Assembly (NCBI RefSeq): GCF_030908385.1
Contig: NZ_CP133091.1
Coordinates: 3,759,914-3,823,913 of the forward strand
DNA length: 64,000 bases
Direction of reading: 5' to 3'
Source of the DNA: Mangrovimonas sp. YM274
GTDB taxonomy: Bacteria > Bacteroidota > Bacteroidia > Flavobacteriales > Flavobacteriaceae
Positions 37,959 to 47,300 of this stretch are shown here, piece by piece; position 1 is the stretch's first letter, and every line of letters begins with the position of its first letter. A program made the position numbers and the translations under genes. The notes beneath the pieces were generated by a model. It was given only the letters and a program-made list of their open reading frames with translations. It was not told the origin of the DNA and did no database searches.

Positions 37959-38690
37959 ATGAAAGCGACAGAGCTATTACAACACACAAAACACCGCTCG
38001 TTTAACATACCAAAAAGGCCTTGGAAATTCTATCAAGAATGGAACAAGGCCCTTTTTTTTCATTGGGAACTAGAGCCAAAAGAATTGGAGCCACTACTCC
38101 CTCAAGGATTGGAATTAGATACCATAAATGGAAAAGGATGGATAAGTTTGGTAGCCTTCGACATGAACAATATTGGCGTACGCAGTGTTCCTAAATTGCC
38201 CCATATTTCCGATTTTCATGAAATCAACCTTCGTACTTATGTCAAAAGACATGGAAAACCTAGCGTTTATTTTTTGAGTATGGAAGGTAGCAAAAGATCC
38301 TCTTGCAGTATCTTGAAAATGATTTCGAAGTTCCCTTATCAACATGCCAATATCAAGCGCAACGATTATAGCTATCATTCCCAAAACACCAAGCAAAACA
38401 ATAACCTTGATGTGGAATATCGGCTTGGAGACTATTTGAATTATAAGGACGAGACGGATATATGGCTAACGGAGCGTTATACCGTTTTTCAGGATTATCG
38501 CGACAGCCTAATTGCTTATGATGTGCATCATTTGGAATGGCCCATCCAAACGCTCAATGTCAAAAAACTCGAAGTTCATTATCCTAAATTCGACAAGTTA
38601 TTAAAGAATGCTCCCAATCGAAGCCACTACTCCAAAGGCGTACAAGTTTTGACTTGGGGAAAACGCAAATTGCCCATTGCCCACTCATAA
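37959..38690 (+). CDS. DUF2071 (YqjF-like) domain protein
   Basis: 243 residues, soluble, no signal peptide. Its sequence (LPQGLELDTINGKGWISLVAFDM and the following lines) matches the DUF2071 / YqjF family, of unknown function and acetoacetate-decarboxylase-like fold. It overlaps no neighbour; an ABM-domain gene starts 10 bp after its stop, so the two are probably co-transcribed. No active-site residue is assigned. Confidence 0.8.
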   Translation: MKATELLQHTKHRSFNIPKRPWKFYQEWNKALFFHWELEPKELEPLLPQGLELDTINGKGWISLVAFDMNNIGVRSVPKLPHISDFHEINLRTYVKRHGKPSVYFLSMEGSKRSSCSILKMISKFPYQHANIKRNDYSYHSQNTKQNNNLDVEYRLGDYLNYKDETDIWLTERYTVFQDYRDSLIAYDVHHLEWPIQTLNVKKLEVHYPKFDKLLKNAPNRSHYSKGVQVLTWGKRKLPIAHS

Positions 38691-38700
38691 CACACAACCA

Positions 38701-39006
38701 ATGAACACCAAGTTTCACCCCTATTATGCGGTTATATTCACCTCAAAACACAGCAATACACTCGAAGGCTATACTGAAATGGCGATACAAATGGAACAAC
38801 TGGCCAAAGAGCAACCAGGCTTTTTGGGAATGGACAGCGCCCGAAATGACATTGGCATAACCGTTAGCTATTGGGAAAGCTTAGACAGTATTACACAATG
38901 GAAACAACACAGTGACCATTTAGTAGCTCAACGCAAAAGCAGAAACCATTGGTACAGCTGGTACAATGTGAAAATCTGTAAAGTAGAACGCGAATACGAG
39001 TTCTAA
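38701..39006 (+). CDS. Antibiotic biosynthesis monooxygenase (ABM) domain protein
   Basis: 101 residues from the ATG at 38701; an in-frame ATG at 38677 lies inside the upstream gene and is less likely. The small ferredoxin-like ABM fold is suggested by FTSKHSNTLEGYTEMA, QPGFLGMDSAR and SYWESLDSITQWKQHSDH. Members include cofactor-free monooxygenases and haem-degrading enzymes, but many have no known activity. It pairs with the DUF2071 gene. Confidence 0.85.
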   Translation: MNTKFHPYYAVIFTSKHSNTLEGYTEMAIQMEQLAKEQPGFLGMDSARNDIGITVSYWESLDSITQWKQHSDHLVAQRKSRNHWYSWYNVKICKVEREYEF

Positions 39007-39016
39007 ACCATTAACA

Positions 39017-41380
39017 TTATCGCTTCAATGTAAAATGCCCTTGAAACACCTGTCCTTCAATCTTAATGAAATACCAATAATCGCTTGTAGGCATTAGGGC
39101 ATCGTTATAGGTGCCATCCCAAGCAAAAGAGGTATTCTTTGAACTTACCAACAATTTCCCATAGCGATCAAACACATAGACTTCGGAAGACGAAAAAGAC
39201 TCAATACCAACCAAATCAAAACGATCATTTTTCCCATCAAAATTAGGCGTCATGAACTTTGGAATCATAAAATGAAGATATTCCATCACCGCTTCTTCAC
39301 AACCATTAATTTCTTTTACATGGATGGTATAATATCCTCCAGGCACATTGGTAAACACATTGCTGGATTGATAATCTTCCCCATCTAAAGAATACAAATA
39401 GTCCCCGTCATTTTGCATGGTAACAATAATTGAAGCACCATTTGAAACCACGTTTTGGATCACTGGTGGCCCAACTTCAATTAAAGTAATGGTCTTTGTA
39501 GCTTTACACCCTTCCGGACTGGTAACTTCCACCGTATAAATTCCTGCCTCATTAACATTTATCGCCTCCGTGGTCTGTCCGGTACTCCACATATAACTCA
39601 CATCCATTATTTCAGCATGAAGCATAATATAATCTCCCTCACAAAAATACAAGGTTTCATCCCAAACATCTGGGGTTTCGAAAAGATGCAGGCTTACAGG
39701 AACACTTCCTTGTGAAGGACAGCCGGTATCTTCAAAAACAGCCACAGCATAATAAGTTCCCAATTCTGAAACTTGCAAAGATGTACTATTTTCCATTAAC
39801 AAAGTGCCTCCAGTTTCGGAATCATACCAATTAACAGTCACTCCAACTGGTACTGTAACACTTAATTCCGCCGTTGCTTCCTCGCATACATACACATCAC
39901 CATCACTCAAAGGCAATTCCGGATAAATCATTGAGGTTGAAACCGGTGTTCGCATATCTGAAGTACACCCCGTATCAGGAAATACTGCTTCTGCGTAATA
40001 GGTGCCCTCTTGTATTGCTTCATAGGTTAGACTATTGGCCAGTAACAAAGTGCCTCCGGTTTCAGAATCATACCAATTTACCTGAACACCATTTGGTACA
40101 GAAACAGAAAGTAAGGCCAAATCATCATAACAATTAAACGTTATGTCTCCATCACTCAAAGGCGCATCAGGAATACTACCTAGCGCTGACACTTCTGTTC
40201 TAGGAACAGATACACAGCCTGTTACAGGATCTACCGTCTCCACGTAAAAAGTGCCCGCCGTTGTAGCATTATAACTAAGACTGTTTTCTTCTAATAAACT
40301 CCCATCTGTAGCTGCATCATACCAATTCACAATAAGACCATTTTCCGCTGTAACGGATAATAAAGCCTCTCCTGTATCGCAATTAAAAGCAACATTCCCC
40401 TCACTAATTGCCGCTTCGGGATCTGGATTGATATCAATATAAAATACTTCGGAATAGGTGATACATTGATCATTAGCTAAGTTAATCGATGCTTCTGCAA
40501 CTTTAGTTCTAAAGTATTTTGGGCCATCAACCGCTACTGTAACATTTTGTCCTGTAACCCCCGGAATATCTGTCCAATTTACACCATCAATACTCGCTTG
40601 CCACTGAAAAGCATGGGTAGTATATACGGCGTAATCTGGCGTAGCATTTAGATCTAAATCATACGGAATAGAACTATTACAAATGGTCGCTTCAGTGTTG
40701 CCCAAAGTATCGGTCACCACTGTCGTATCTCCACACGCTTTAAAGGCAATATCGTCAATGGCTAAATCATTTCCGCAGCCACCCGGTGCATTGTTGATCA
40801 TTTTTAATATTACGGAGGTTTGCCCTGCTTCAGTTTGAAAAACCAACCCATATTGATCCCAAACTATATCAGTTTGTGAATTAATATCACCTGTATCGCC
40901 TGTAGCCAAAATATTGGTATTAGTACTGTCCCAAATTTGAAAAGTAACATTAATTGGGATCCCCCCATTAGCACAAACCGTTGTAGAAGGGTTCACCAAA
41001 TTTAATATCCATGCTGAAAATTCGTAGGTTGTAAATTCACAAAGTCCTGTAATCGTCGTTTCATAAAATATCCCCGGCACAAAATCTCCATTAACAATTA
41101 AGCATTTGCCATTGGTATCATTTGGGGTATGATCCCCAGTTTCATGCCAAGCATGATAATCTGTAGAATTGGAAATTGTATAGGCTCCTCCATTAGGAGC
41201 TCCACTTATATAATTATAGGTTGTCACCGAACTAGACAATGGTGGTCCATTGGTTGTTCCAGTTCCAAAATCTTCAACAAAAATAGGGTCTCCAGAGCTA
41301 CCAGTACAAAAACCTAATTGGGCAAAACTGGAGAATGTTCCCAAAACATAAATCAACAAGATTAGCTTAATAAATTTCAT
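39017..41380 (-). CDS. T9SS type B surface protein with Ig-like repeats
   Basis: 787 residues. Signal peptide (about 1-20), an N-terminal jelly-roll-like domain (about 25-220) similar to surface carbohydrate-binding modules, several Ig-like domains (about 245-640) with the recurring motif VNWYDSETGG and a closing GTYYAEAV, and a C-terminal type B ('gliding motility') sorting domain (about 705-787) with TPNFDGKNDRFDL. It should be exported by type IX secretion with help from a PorP/SprF protein. A shared 19-bp motif and a terminator lie upstream. Probably an adhesin; the ligand is unknown. Confidence 0.88.
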   Translation of the reverse strand: MKFIKLILLIYVLGTFSSFAQLGFCTGSSGDPIFVEDFGTGTTNGPPLSSSVTTYNYISGAPNGGAYTISNSTDYHAWHETGDHTPNDTNGKCLIVNGDFVPGIFYETTITGLCEFTTYEFSAWILNLVNPSTTVCANGGIPINVTFQIWDSTNTNILATGDTGDINSQTDIVWDQYGLVFQTEAGQTSVILKMINNAPGGCGNDLAIDDIAFKACGDTTVVTDTLGNTEATICNSSIPYDLDLNATPDYAVYTTHAFQWQASIDGVNWTDIPGVTGQNVTVAVDGPKYFRTKVAEASINLANDQCITYSEVFYIDINPDPEAAISEGNVAFNCDTGEALLSVTAENGLIVNWYDAATDGSLLEENSLSYNATTAGTFYVETVDPVTGCVSVPRTEVSALGSIPDAPLSDGDITFNCYDDLALLSVSVPNGVQVNWYDSETGGTLLLANSLTYEAIQEGTYYAEAVFPDTGCTSDMRTPVSTSMIYPELPLSDGDVYVCEEATAELSVTVPVGVTVNWYDSETGGTLLMENSTSLQVSELGTYYAVAVFEDTGCPSQGSVPVSLHLFETPDVWDETLYFCEGDYIMLHAEIMDVSYMWSTGQTTEAINVNEAGIYTVEVTSPEGCKATKTITLIEVGPPVIQNVVSNGASIIVTMQNDGDYLYSLDGEDYQSSNVFTNVPGGYYTIHVKEINGCEEAVMEYLHFMIPKFMTPNFDGKNDRFDLVGIESFSSSEVYVFDRYGKLLVSSKNTSFAWDGTYNDALMPTSDYWYFIKIEGQVFQGHFTLKR

Positions 41381-41451
41381 TTAAAGAATTAACATGAATT
41401 AATCAAGAAACTTAAACGATATGAAAATTATTGGAAAATTTAAATCAGGTA

Positions 41452-41470
41452 TTAACTTTCAAATAACATT
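41452..41470 (-). promoter_or_regulatory. Shared 19-bp motif, copy upstream of the 787-residue adhesin
   Basis: Plus-strand TTAACTTTCAAATAACATT; a copy with one mismatch lies at 55106-55124. Both are 72-80 bp before minus-strand type B adhesin starts. On the minus strand it contains GTTATTTGAA, close to but not matching the TAnnTTTG -7 box. Probably a promoter or operator for these T9SS cargo genes. Confidence 0.45.
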
Positions 41471-41476
41471 AAGAAC

Positions 41477-41503
41477 AAAAAAGCCCCGTCATTATAACAG
41501 GGC
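41477..41503 (-). terminator. Terminator of the adhesin cassette operon
   Basis: Minus-strand stem GCCCTGT / ACGGGGC with one G-U pair and a 7-nt loop, followed by six T. It separates the cassette operon from the 787-residue adhesin gene. Confidence 0.7.
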
Positions 41504-41532
41504 CTTAAACAATTTTGGTTGGTTATTGTAGG

Positions 41533-43437
41533 TTAGTTTGCTGTTTTAGGTCCACCGCTTACGATGATGAACTCCGATCTACGGTTCAGCTGGTGCTGCT
41601 CCTCGCTGCAGTTGGCTCCGCAGTCCACCTTAGGCTCGCTCTCTCCACGTCCCTCTCCGGTAATGCGGCTCTTGTCGATTCCCTTCGAGATCACGTACTG
41701 TGCCGTTGACTTTGCTCGTCTGTCAGACAGCGACATGTTGTAGGCGTCAGAGCCACGGCTGTCCGTATGCGAAGTGGCCAAGATCACCATCTCAGGGTAT
41801 TTGGTCATCACCTGCACCAGTTTGTCAAGCTCAAAGGCCGCCTGTGCCGTGATGTTCGATTTGTCAAAGTCGAAGTAGATAGGGTTGAGCACTACCTGGT
41901 CCGCTACGATAAGCTCCTCGATAGGTGCCAATTCTACAGACTCTTTCACTTCCTTCTCCAAGCTGCCCTCGATCGATACGCGCTTCCCGATGTGGTCCGC
42001 AGAGGTCACACCAAGTTCCGTATCCGTCTCGCACAATATGCTGAAGCTTACCATACCCTGCGCATCCGAAGTCGCACTGCCAAGTTCCTCGCCATTGGCT
42101 GCGTAAAGCGTTGCCATGGCTCCTGCGATGGCCTCCTTGCTCTTCTCGTCGATGATCTTCACCAACAGCTGCGTATCGCATGGCTCCTCTACCTTTCTCA
42201 CGCGGTAGATATCGTCGTTGCCCCTACCGCCTGAACGGTTCGAGGACACATAGCCCATACCTGTGGCATCGTCATAGCTAAGCGCAAAGTCGTCCCCGCT
42301 GCTGTTAACAGGTACCCCCATGTTGTCCACACCGGACATGTCCGACTTCACCTGGAACATATCCAGTCCACCTAGGCCCAAGTGCCCGTTCGAGGCAAAG
42401 TAAAGCTCGCCGTTGCTCCCCGCAAAAGGGAACACCTCATGGCCCTCCGTGTTGATCTTGGATCCAAGGTTCTCCGCTTCGCCAAGGCTGCCATCGGCAT
42501 TGATGCCCGCCCTGTAAAGGTCAAAGCCGCCCATACCTCCCGGCATGTTCGAGGCAAAATACAATGTCTTCCCGTCGGCGCTCACCGCTGGGTCCTTTAC
42601 CGAGTAGCTATCGCTGTTCATCGCAAAGCCCTCTGCAGGCCCCCATTTGCCGTCCACTTTCTTCGAGCGGAACAGGTGGATCACACTGATCTTCGTGCGG
42701 TCCTCCTTCTCATAGACCTTCTCAAAGAAGCTCTCCCTTGAAAAGTACATCGTGCTGCCATCCGGTGAGAAGGACACCGTACCCTCGTGGTACTTCGTGT
42801 TGATCTCCTTACCTAGCAGGTCTCCCTCGCTGTAGCTGCCGTCCTCTCCCTTGCTGAACTTGTAGATGTCAAGGAAAGGCTCACCGTTCCAGCCATAGGT
42901 CTTGCGGCTCGTGTTGCGCGCCGATACAAAGTAAAGGTCACCGTCCTTCTCAACGGCACCGAACTCCGAGTACTCCGTGTTCAGAGACATGTCCTCTACC
43001 TCAAAGCGCTTGCGCGTGGACTTGATCTCATCGATATAGTCCGGTGCAGAGCGGTACGCCTTCGCGCGCTCGTCACCCGGTGCCATAGAGGCAAACTTAG
43101 CCATCTGCGCGTTGGACTCGCTGTACTTCCCGTTAGCCTTCAGCATCTGGGCATATCTGTAGATGGTCTCCGAATCCTGGTTGCCGGACTCGATCGCCTT
43201 GGCATACCAGCGCTCGGCCTCCTCTGTATTGTAGATGTTGTAGTTGGCCTCTGCCAGCTGCGTGTAGACATAGGCATCGCCCTTGCCCTTCTCCACAAGC
43301 TTCCCATAGGCCTCAGCGGCCTCTACGTACTCAAAGCGCCCGTAGAGCTCGTCTGCCTTCTTTGTGTCCTTGTTCTGGGCGGTCATGCTCATGCCCCCCA
43401 TCATCGCTATTGCTATATATGTATGTATGTTCTTCAT
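41533..43437 (-). CDS. OmpA family protein with TPR and PD40 repeats (PorE/SprF-associated type), copy 1
   Basis: 634 residues: signal peptide (about 1-20), TPR region (about 25-160), PD40/WD40-like propeller (about 165-410, with SFSPDGSTMYFSR and AVSADGKTLYFASN), a carboxypeptidase-regulatory-like domain (about 420-505) and a C-terminal OmpA domain (about 515-634, with YFDFDKSNIT and SHTDSRGSDAYN) that should bind peptidoglycan. This layout is shared with the T9SS-associated protein PorE. It is 18 bp after the PorP/SprF gene. It is nearly identical to the protein encoded at 50268-52172, differing at three residues by my comparison (R/K and S/T near residues 602-605, and G/S near 314). Base composition is much more G+C rich than that of the neighbours. 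Confidence 0.92.
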   Translation of the reverse strand: MKNIHTYIAIAMMGGMSMTAQNKDTKKADELYGRFEYVEAAEAYGKLVEKGKGDAYVYTQLAEANYNIYNTEEAERWYAKAIESGNQDSETIYRYAQMLKANGKYSESNAQMAKFASMAPGDERAKAYRSAPDYIDEIKSTRKRFEVEDMSLNTEYSEFGAVEKDGDLYFVSARNTSRKTYGWNGEPFLDIYKFSKGEDGSYSEGDLLGKEINTKYHEGTVSFSPDGSTMYFSRESFFEKVYEKEDRTKISVIHLFRSKKVDGKWGPAEGFAMNSDSYSVKDPAVSADGKTLYFASNMPGGMGGFDLYRAGINADGSLGEAENLGSKINTEGHEVFPFAGSNGELYFASNGHLGLGGLDMFQVKSDMSGVDNMGVPVNSSGDDFALSYDDATGMGYVSSNRSGGRGNDDIYRVRKVEEPCDTQLLVKIIDEKSKEAIAGAMATLYAANGEELGSATSDAQGMVSFSILCETDTELGVTSADHIGKRVSIEGSLEKEVKESVELAPIEELIVADQVVLNPIYFDFDKSNITAQAAFELDKLVQVMTKYPEMVILATSHTDSRGSDAYNMSLSDRRAKSTAQYVISKGIDKSRITGEGRGESEPKVDCGANCSEEQHQLNRRSEFIIVSGGPKTAN

Positions 43438-43455
43438 ATCTGTTTCGTTGTCCGG

Positions 43456-44361
43456 TTAGAAATATCTTGGTGATCGTGATACCTTCTTGCTAAAGTTCAG
43501 GTCCCAAAGCAACATGATCTCGTGCGACGAGGAAGCATACTTGCTGATGTCTGAGGTAACTCCGTCATAGGCATAACCGATACGAAGGTTCGGCGTGATG
43601 CCGAAGTTCACAAGGCCGGAGAACGAATCGTCAAGACGGTACGAAGCCCCGATCTCGAAGCGGTCGTAGAACAGCGCGTTCAAGTTCACGTCAAACGACG
43701 TCGGTGCAGAAAACGCCGACTTTACCAAAAACGAGGGCTTGAGCTTCGTGTTGGCAGATACGTCGAACACATAGCCCCCTGTCAAAAAGTAGTGGCTCAC
43801 CTCAGAGCCCAGCTCGTAACCGTCAGCATCAAGGTGCACCGAGTTCAGCATGTTCGGTACCGAGAACCCTACATAGTAGTGCTCCGTGTAATAGAAGAAC
43901 CCTGCTCCGATGTTCGGCGTCGTGCTGTTGATGTTCTCCGAAAAGAACGGGTCGTTATCGTCGAAAAGCTCCAAGTCCTGGAGCCCGATGTCGTGGAACG
44001 TGGCCCCTGCCTTGACACCGAAGGCCAGGCGGTGTTCGCCGCCAAGCCTTAGGGTATAGCTGAAATCTGCGTAGACGTTGTTCTCTACTACAGGTCCGAT
44101 CTGGTCGTTGATGAACGACAGGCCTAGCCCCATGTTGCTCCCGATTGGCGAGTGCGCAAAGAACGTCCCCGTCTGTGGGGCACCGTCGATACCGCTCCAC
44201 TGCCAACGGTAGAGAACACCCAGACTGAGTGCCTCCTTAGAGCCCGCATACGCCGGGTTCACAACGTTCATGTTGTACATATACTGCGTGTACTGTGGGT
44301 CCTGTTGGCCGTACAGCTGTACGCACATCAATAGGACCATTGCCATATATATTCTTTTCAT
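43456..44361 (-). CDS. PorP/SprF family T9SS outer-membrane protein, copy 1
   Basis: 301 residues. Signal peptide (about 1-19), then the family opening QDPQYTQYMYNMNVVNPAYAG and an outer-membrane beta-barrel. In Flavobacterium johnsoniae, SprF is needed to secrete the type B adhesin SprB encoded beside it, so this protein probably serves the adjacent adhesin. It lies 28 bp after the adhesin stop and 18 bp before the OmpA gene. The protein is identical to that at 52191-53096 although the DNA differs at silent sites. It is markedly G+C rich (about 55% in a sampled line). Confidence 0.93.
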   Translation of the reverse strand: MKRIYMAMVLLMCVQLYGQQDPQYTQYMYNMNVVNPAYAGSKEALSLGVLYRWQWSGIDGAPQTGTFFAHSPIGSNMGLGLSFINDQIGPVVENNVYADFSYTLRLGGEHRLAFGVKAGATFHDIGLQDLELFDDNDPFFSENINSTTPNIGAGFFYYTEHYYVGFSVPNMLNSVHLDADGYELGSEVSHYFLTGGYVFDVSANTKLKPSFLVKSAFSAPTSFDVNLNALFYDRFEIGASYRLDDSFSGLVNFGITPNLRIGYAYDGVTSDISKYASSSHEIMLLWDLNFSKKVSRSPRYF

Positions 44362-44389
44362 TTCTCTCTTTTAGTTTTATAGGTTGCTC

Positions 44390-47300
44390 TTATTTGTTGA
44401 TGTAAACCCAAGCACAGTGTGTTTGGCCTTCTCCGTACTCGATCGTGTAAAAATAAGTTCCAACAGGAAGCTCGTCACCGTCATTGGTCTGTCCGTACCA
44501 CTCATTGGTATAATCATTCTTCGAATACACCAAGGTACCGTAACGGTTGAAGATCTCGATTCTGTGAACCTGGAAATTGCTCAGCTCGAAGCTATCGTTC
44601 AAACCGTCTCCGTTAGGAGAAATCCCTTGTGGGAACTCACATACTACAGATTCCATAACTTGTTCGGTAATAGCAATACATCCCGTATCGTTAAAGATCA
44701 CTTCAATTTCATAAAGACCTGCTTCCAACACTGGTAACGTCAAGCCATGCTCGCCTTCAATCAATACTTCATCTTGGTACCAATTAATGCTTACTTCATC
44801 TTCTGTATAGTTCTCCGGAGTTGCCTCAATGGTAACCGGCACATCATCTCCAATACACACTATATATTCAAAATCTTCAGTAAACGATGTCATTGGAGAC
44901 GTTCCAATGGTCAACATAAAGCTGTTGGTTACATAACAATCTGGAAGCCCAACAGTTTCTACGCGCACCCAAACCGTTTCGTTACCAGCACTTGTATAAG
45001 GGCTTGCAAGTGGATTGGCTGCATCCATGGCATCTTGCTCAGAAGCATAATACGTCACGTTGTAAGCTGCAGCATCCTGACCGTCCAAGATATAAGTGCT
45101 GTGCGCATCCAAATCGTATTCTGCAACACCATCTCCATCATTGTCACACTCCAATAGGTCTACACTGGTAGCCGTATGAGTTGGAGCTGTCAAGATTAAT
45201 TCGAATGTGTCATAAGACACACATCCTGTTTCCAAACTAAGCACTCGTACCCAAACAGTTTGCGGAGATGAGATATTTGTATAAGGAGACGTCAATGGAT
45301 TCACATCATCCATAGCCTCTTGCTCTGTTAAGTGATACGATATCGTGTAAAGGGACGCATCCAATTCCCCTAACACAAGGATATCATTCTCTGTAAGGTC
45401 AAATACCCCAATTTGGGTTTCCGAACACACTTCAAGATCCATAGGCTCTGAAATAGCCGGGCTAGGTATAAACTCCACAAAAATGGTATCATCTTCAGTA
45501 CATGTTGGTGAGAAGATTACTTGAGCACTATACTGACCTCCTTCGGTAATTTCCAAAGTAGATCCCGTTTCGCCCTCAACAACAAATCCATCTTTGTACC
45601 ATACGTGCTCTACCGAATCAGCCCCCGTACTTAAAATGATAGACTCTCCTTGACAAACCGCATTACCATTAGCCTGAGTAATGTCGATTCCTAAATCGAA
45701 AGTACCCAAATCAAAACTACCTGCCCTAAGGAATACAGCAGAATCCAAGGCAGAATCCCCTTCATCGGCCATCACCAATTTGATATGGTAAGTTTCCCCA
45801 ACATTTACTTCTGAGAACGCCGTAAACTCAACAGTTCTACCATCATAGATCATAGGAGGCAGATCATCTGGCGTGTAACCGCCAAAATACTGTTCGTTCA
45901 TAGGACCACAGGCCGTATTTTGAGGGTGAATATTGGTCACCAAGATTGGTGTTGTTGTTCCCGGCAATACTGCCAAGTTGGTGGTCACTCCAGCTTCATC
46001 GGTCAATAGGAAGGCAAAGGCATCCGAGTAGTTACATTCAAAAGAAGCGCCATTGTACTCTTCCGAAGCCATAATAAAGTCGAAACTAATTTCATCGGCA
46101 AATGGCACGAAATCGAACTCAATGATAGACGCATTATAGGTATTACCATTTACAAATTCCTCTAAATCCATATCTCCAGGCCAATCCCAACTTCCTGAAG
46201 AGGCTGTTGTAGACACATTAGGCCCATCCGCCAAAGAGGCATTTCCGGAGGCTAACATGATTCCATCATCAAATGGGAATCCTGGACTTTCTGTATAGAA
46301 ATAGGCAATACCGTTTACAGATTCATAATCTGTTCCTGTAGAATAGCTAATATTCGAAATTTGTGCACATTCATTGGAAATTAATACATCGGTCACCAAT
46401 TGCTCTACGGTATAGGTTACTTGATCGGTAATAATATTCCCCGGTAATGGTTTGATACAGATTTCAAAATTGGTTGTGGTCGCTGTATCATTGAAGGAAT
46501 ATACTCTAACATAATAAGTATTTCCAACTGTCAAACCTTCTACTGCATTAACATTAGCATCTGAACAGAATAACTCTGTAAGGGCACCATCACAAGTCCC
46601 TTCATAAACGCTATAATCAAGGTTTAAGTTTCCGTTAGCAATGTTGTTCAAGGATACTACTTGAGCCTCAGCATTAGCTACAAACGTAAACCATACATCA
46701 TCATTAGGCTGTCCACTACAAGCCGGCACCCCTACTGCTGATGGCGCAGCACCTGCTATGGTACCAGACGCAAACAAGGTACATTCATCCAACTCATTCA
46801 CTTCAACAGCAATGGCGTTACATGGGTTATCATTTTCAGGAGGACAGGCCAACATGTTGAATATTGGGCTATAAATATCGCAAGTAGCATCATCTGTGTT
46901 GATTACTGCTATTTCTACATCGGTATTAAACGGGAAAGGCCCAATTTGATAGGTTCCAAGCGCCTCTGCAATTACCGTATTACTATCGTAATCACTTGAG
47001 ATGGTCAAAGATTCTGCAGACCCCATATTGGTAACCTCTACTTCTACCAAAAACTGTTCTCCGTTTTCACAGTCATTTACCACTTCATAGGATGCTTCCG
47101 GATTGATACAGGAAGCACAAGCCACTGTAATATCCAATAATTCGAAGTCCGTCCAAACACTTTGACAACTTGCAAACCCATTAGACTCTACCCAGAATGA
47201 AATGGTATCCCCAGAAGATTGATAGCTTATACCTGTAAGGTCTCCATCATCATCTAATCCTATAAATTCATTTGGCGTTAATTCCGTTCCATCGGTATCA

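Larger units (their letters stand above)
41533..44626 (-). repeat. 3.1-kb near-identical repeat, copy 1 (sorting domain + PorP/SprF + OmpA)
   Basis: Covers the last 78 codons of the 1946-residue adhesin, all of PorP/SprF and all of the OmpA gene, ending exactly at the OmpA stop codon. The second copy is offset by 8735 bp. About 45 substitutions were spotted by eye, nearly all silent. Confidence 0.95.

Noticed and set aside
41767..42741. Several open frames on the plus strand and other minus frames inside the OmpA genes, conserved in both copies
   Set aside because: They arise from the high G+C of the kit genes and are conserved only because the copies are near-identical; none has a credible start, signal or family match.
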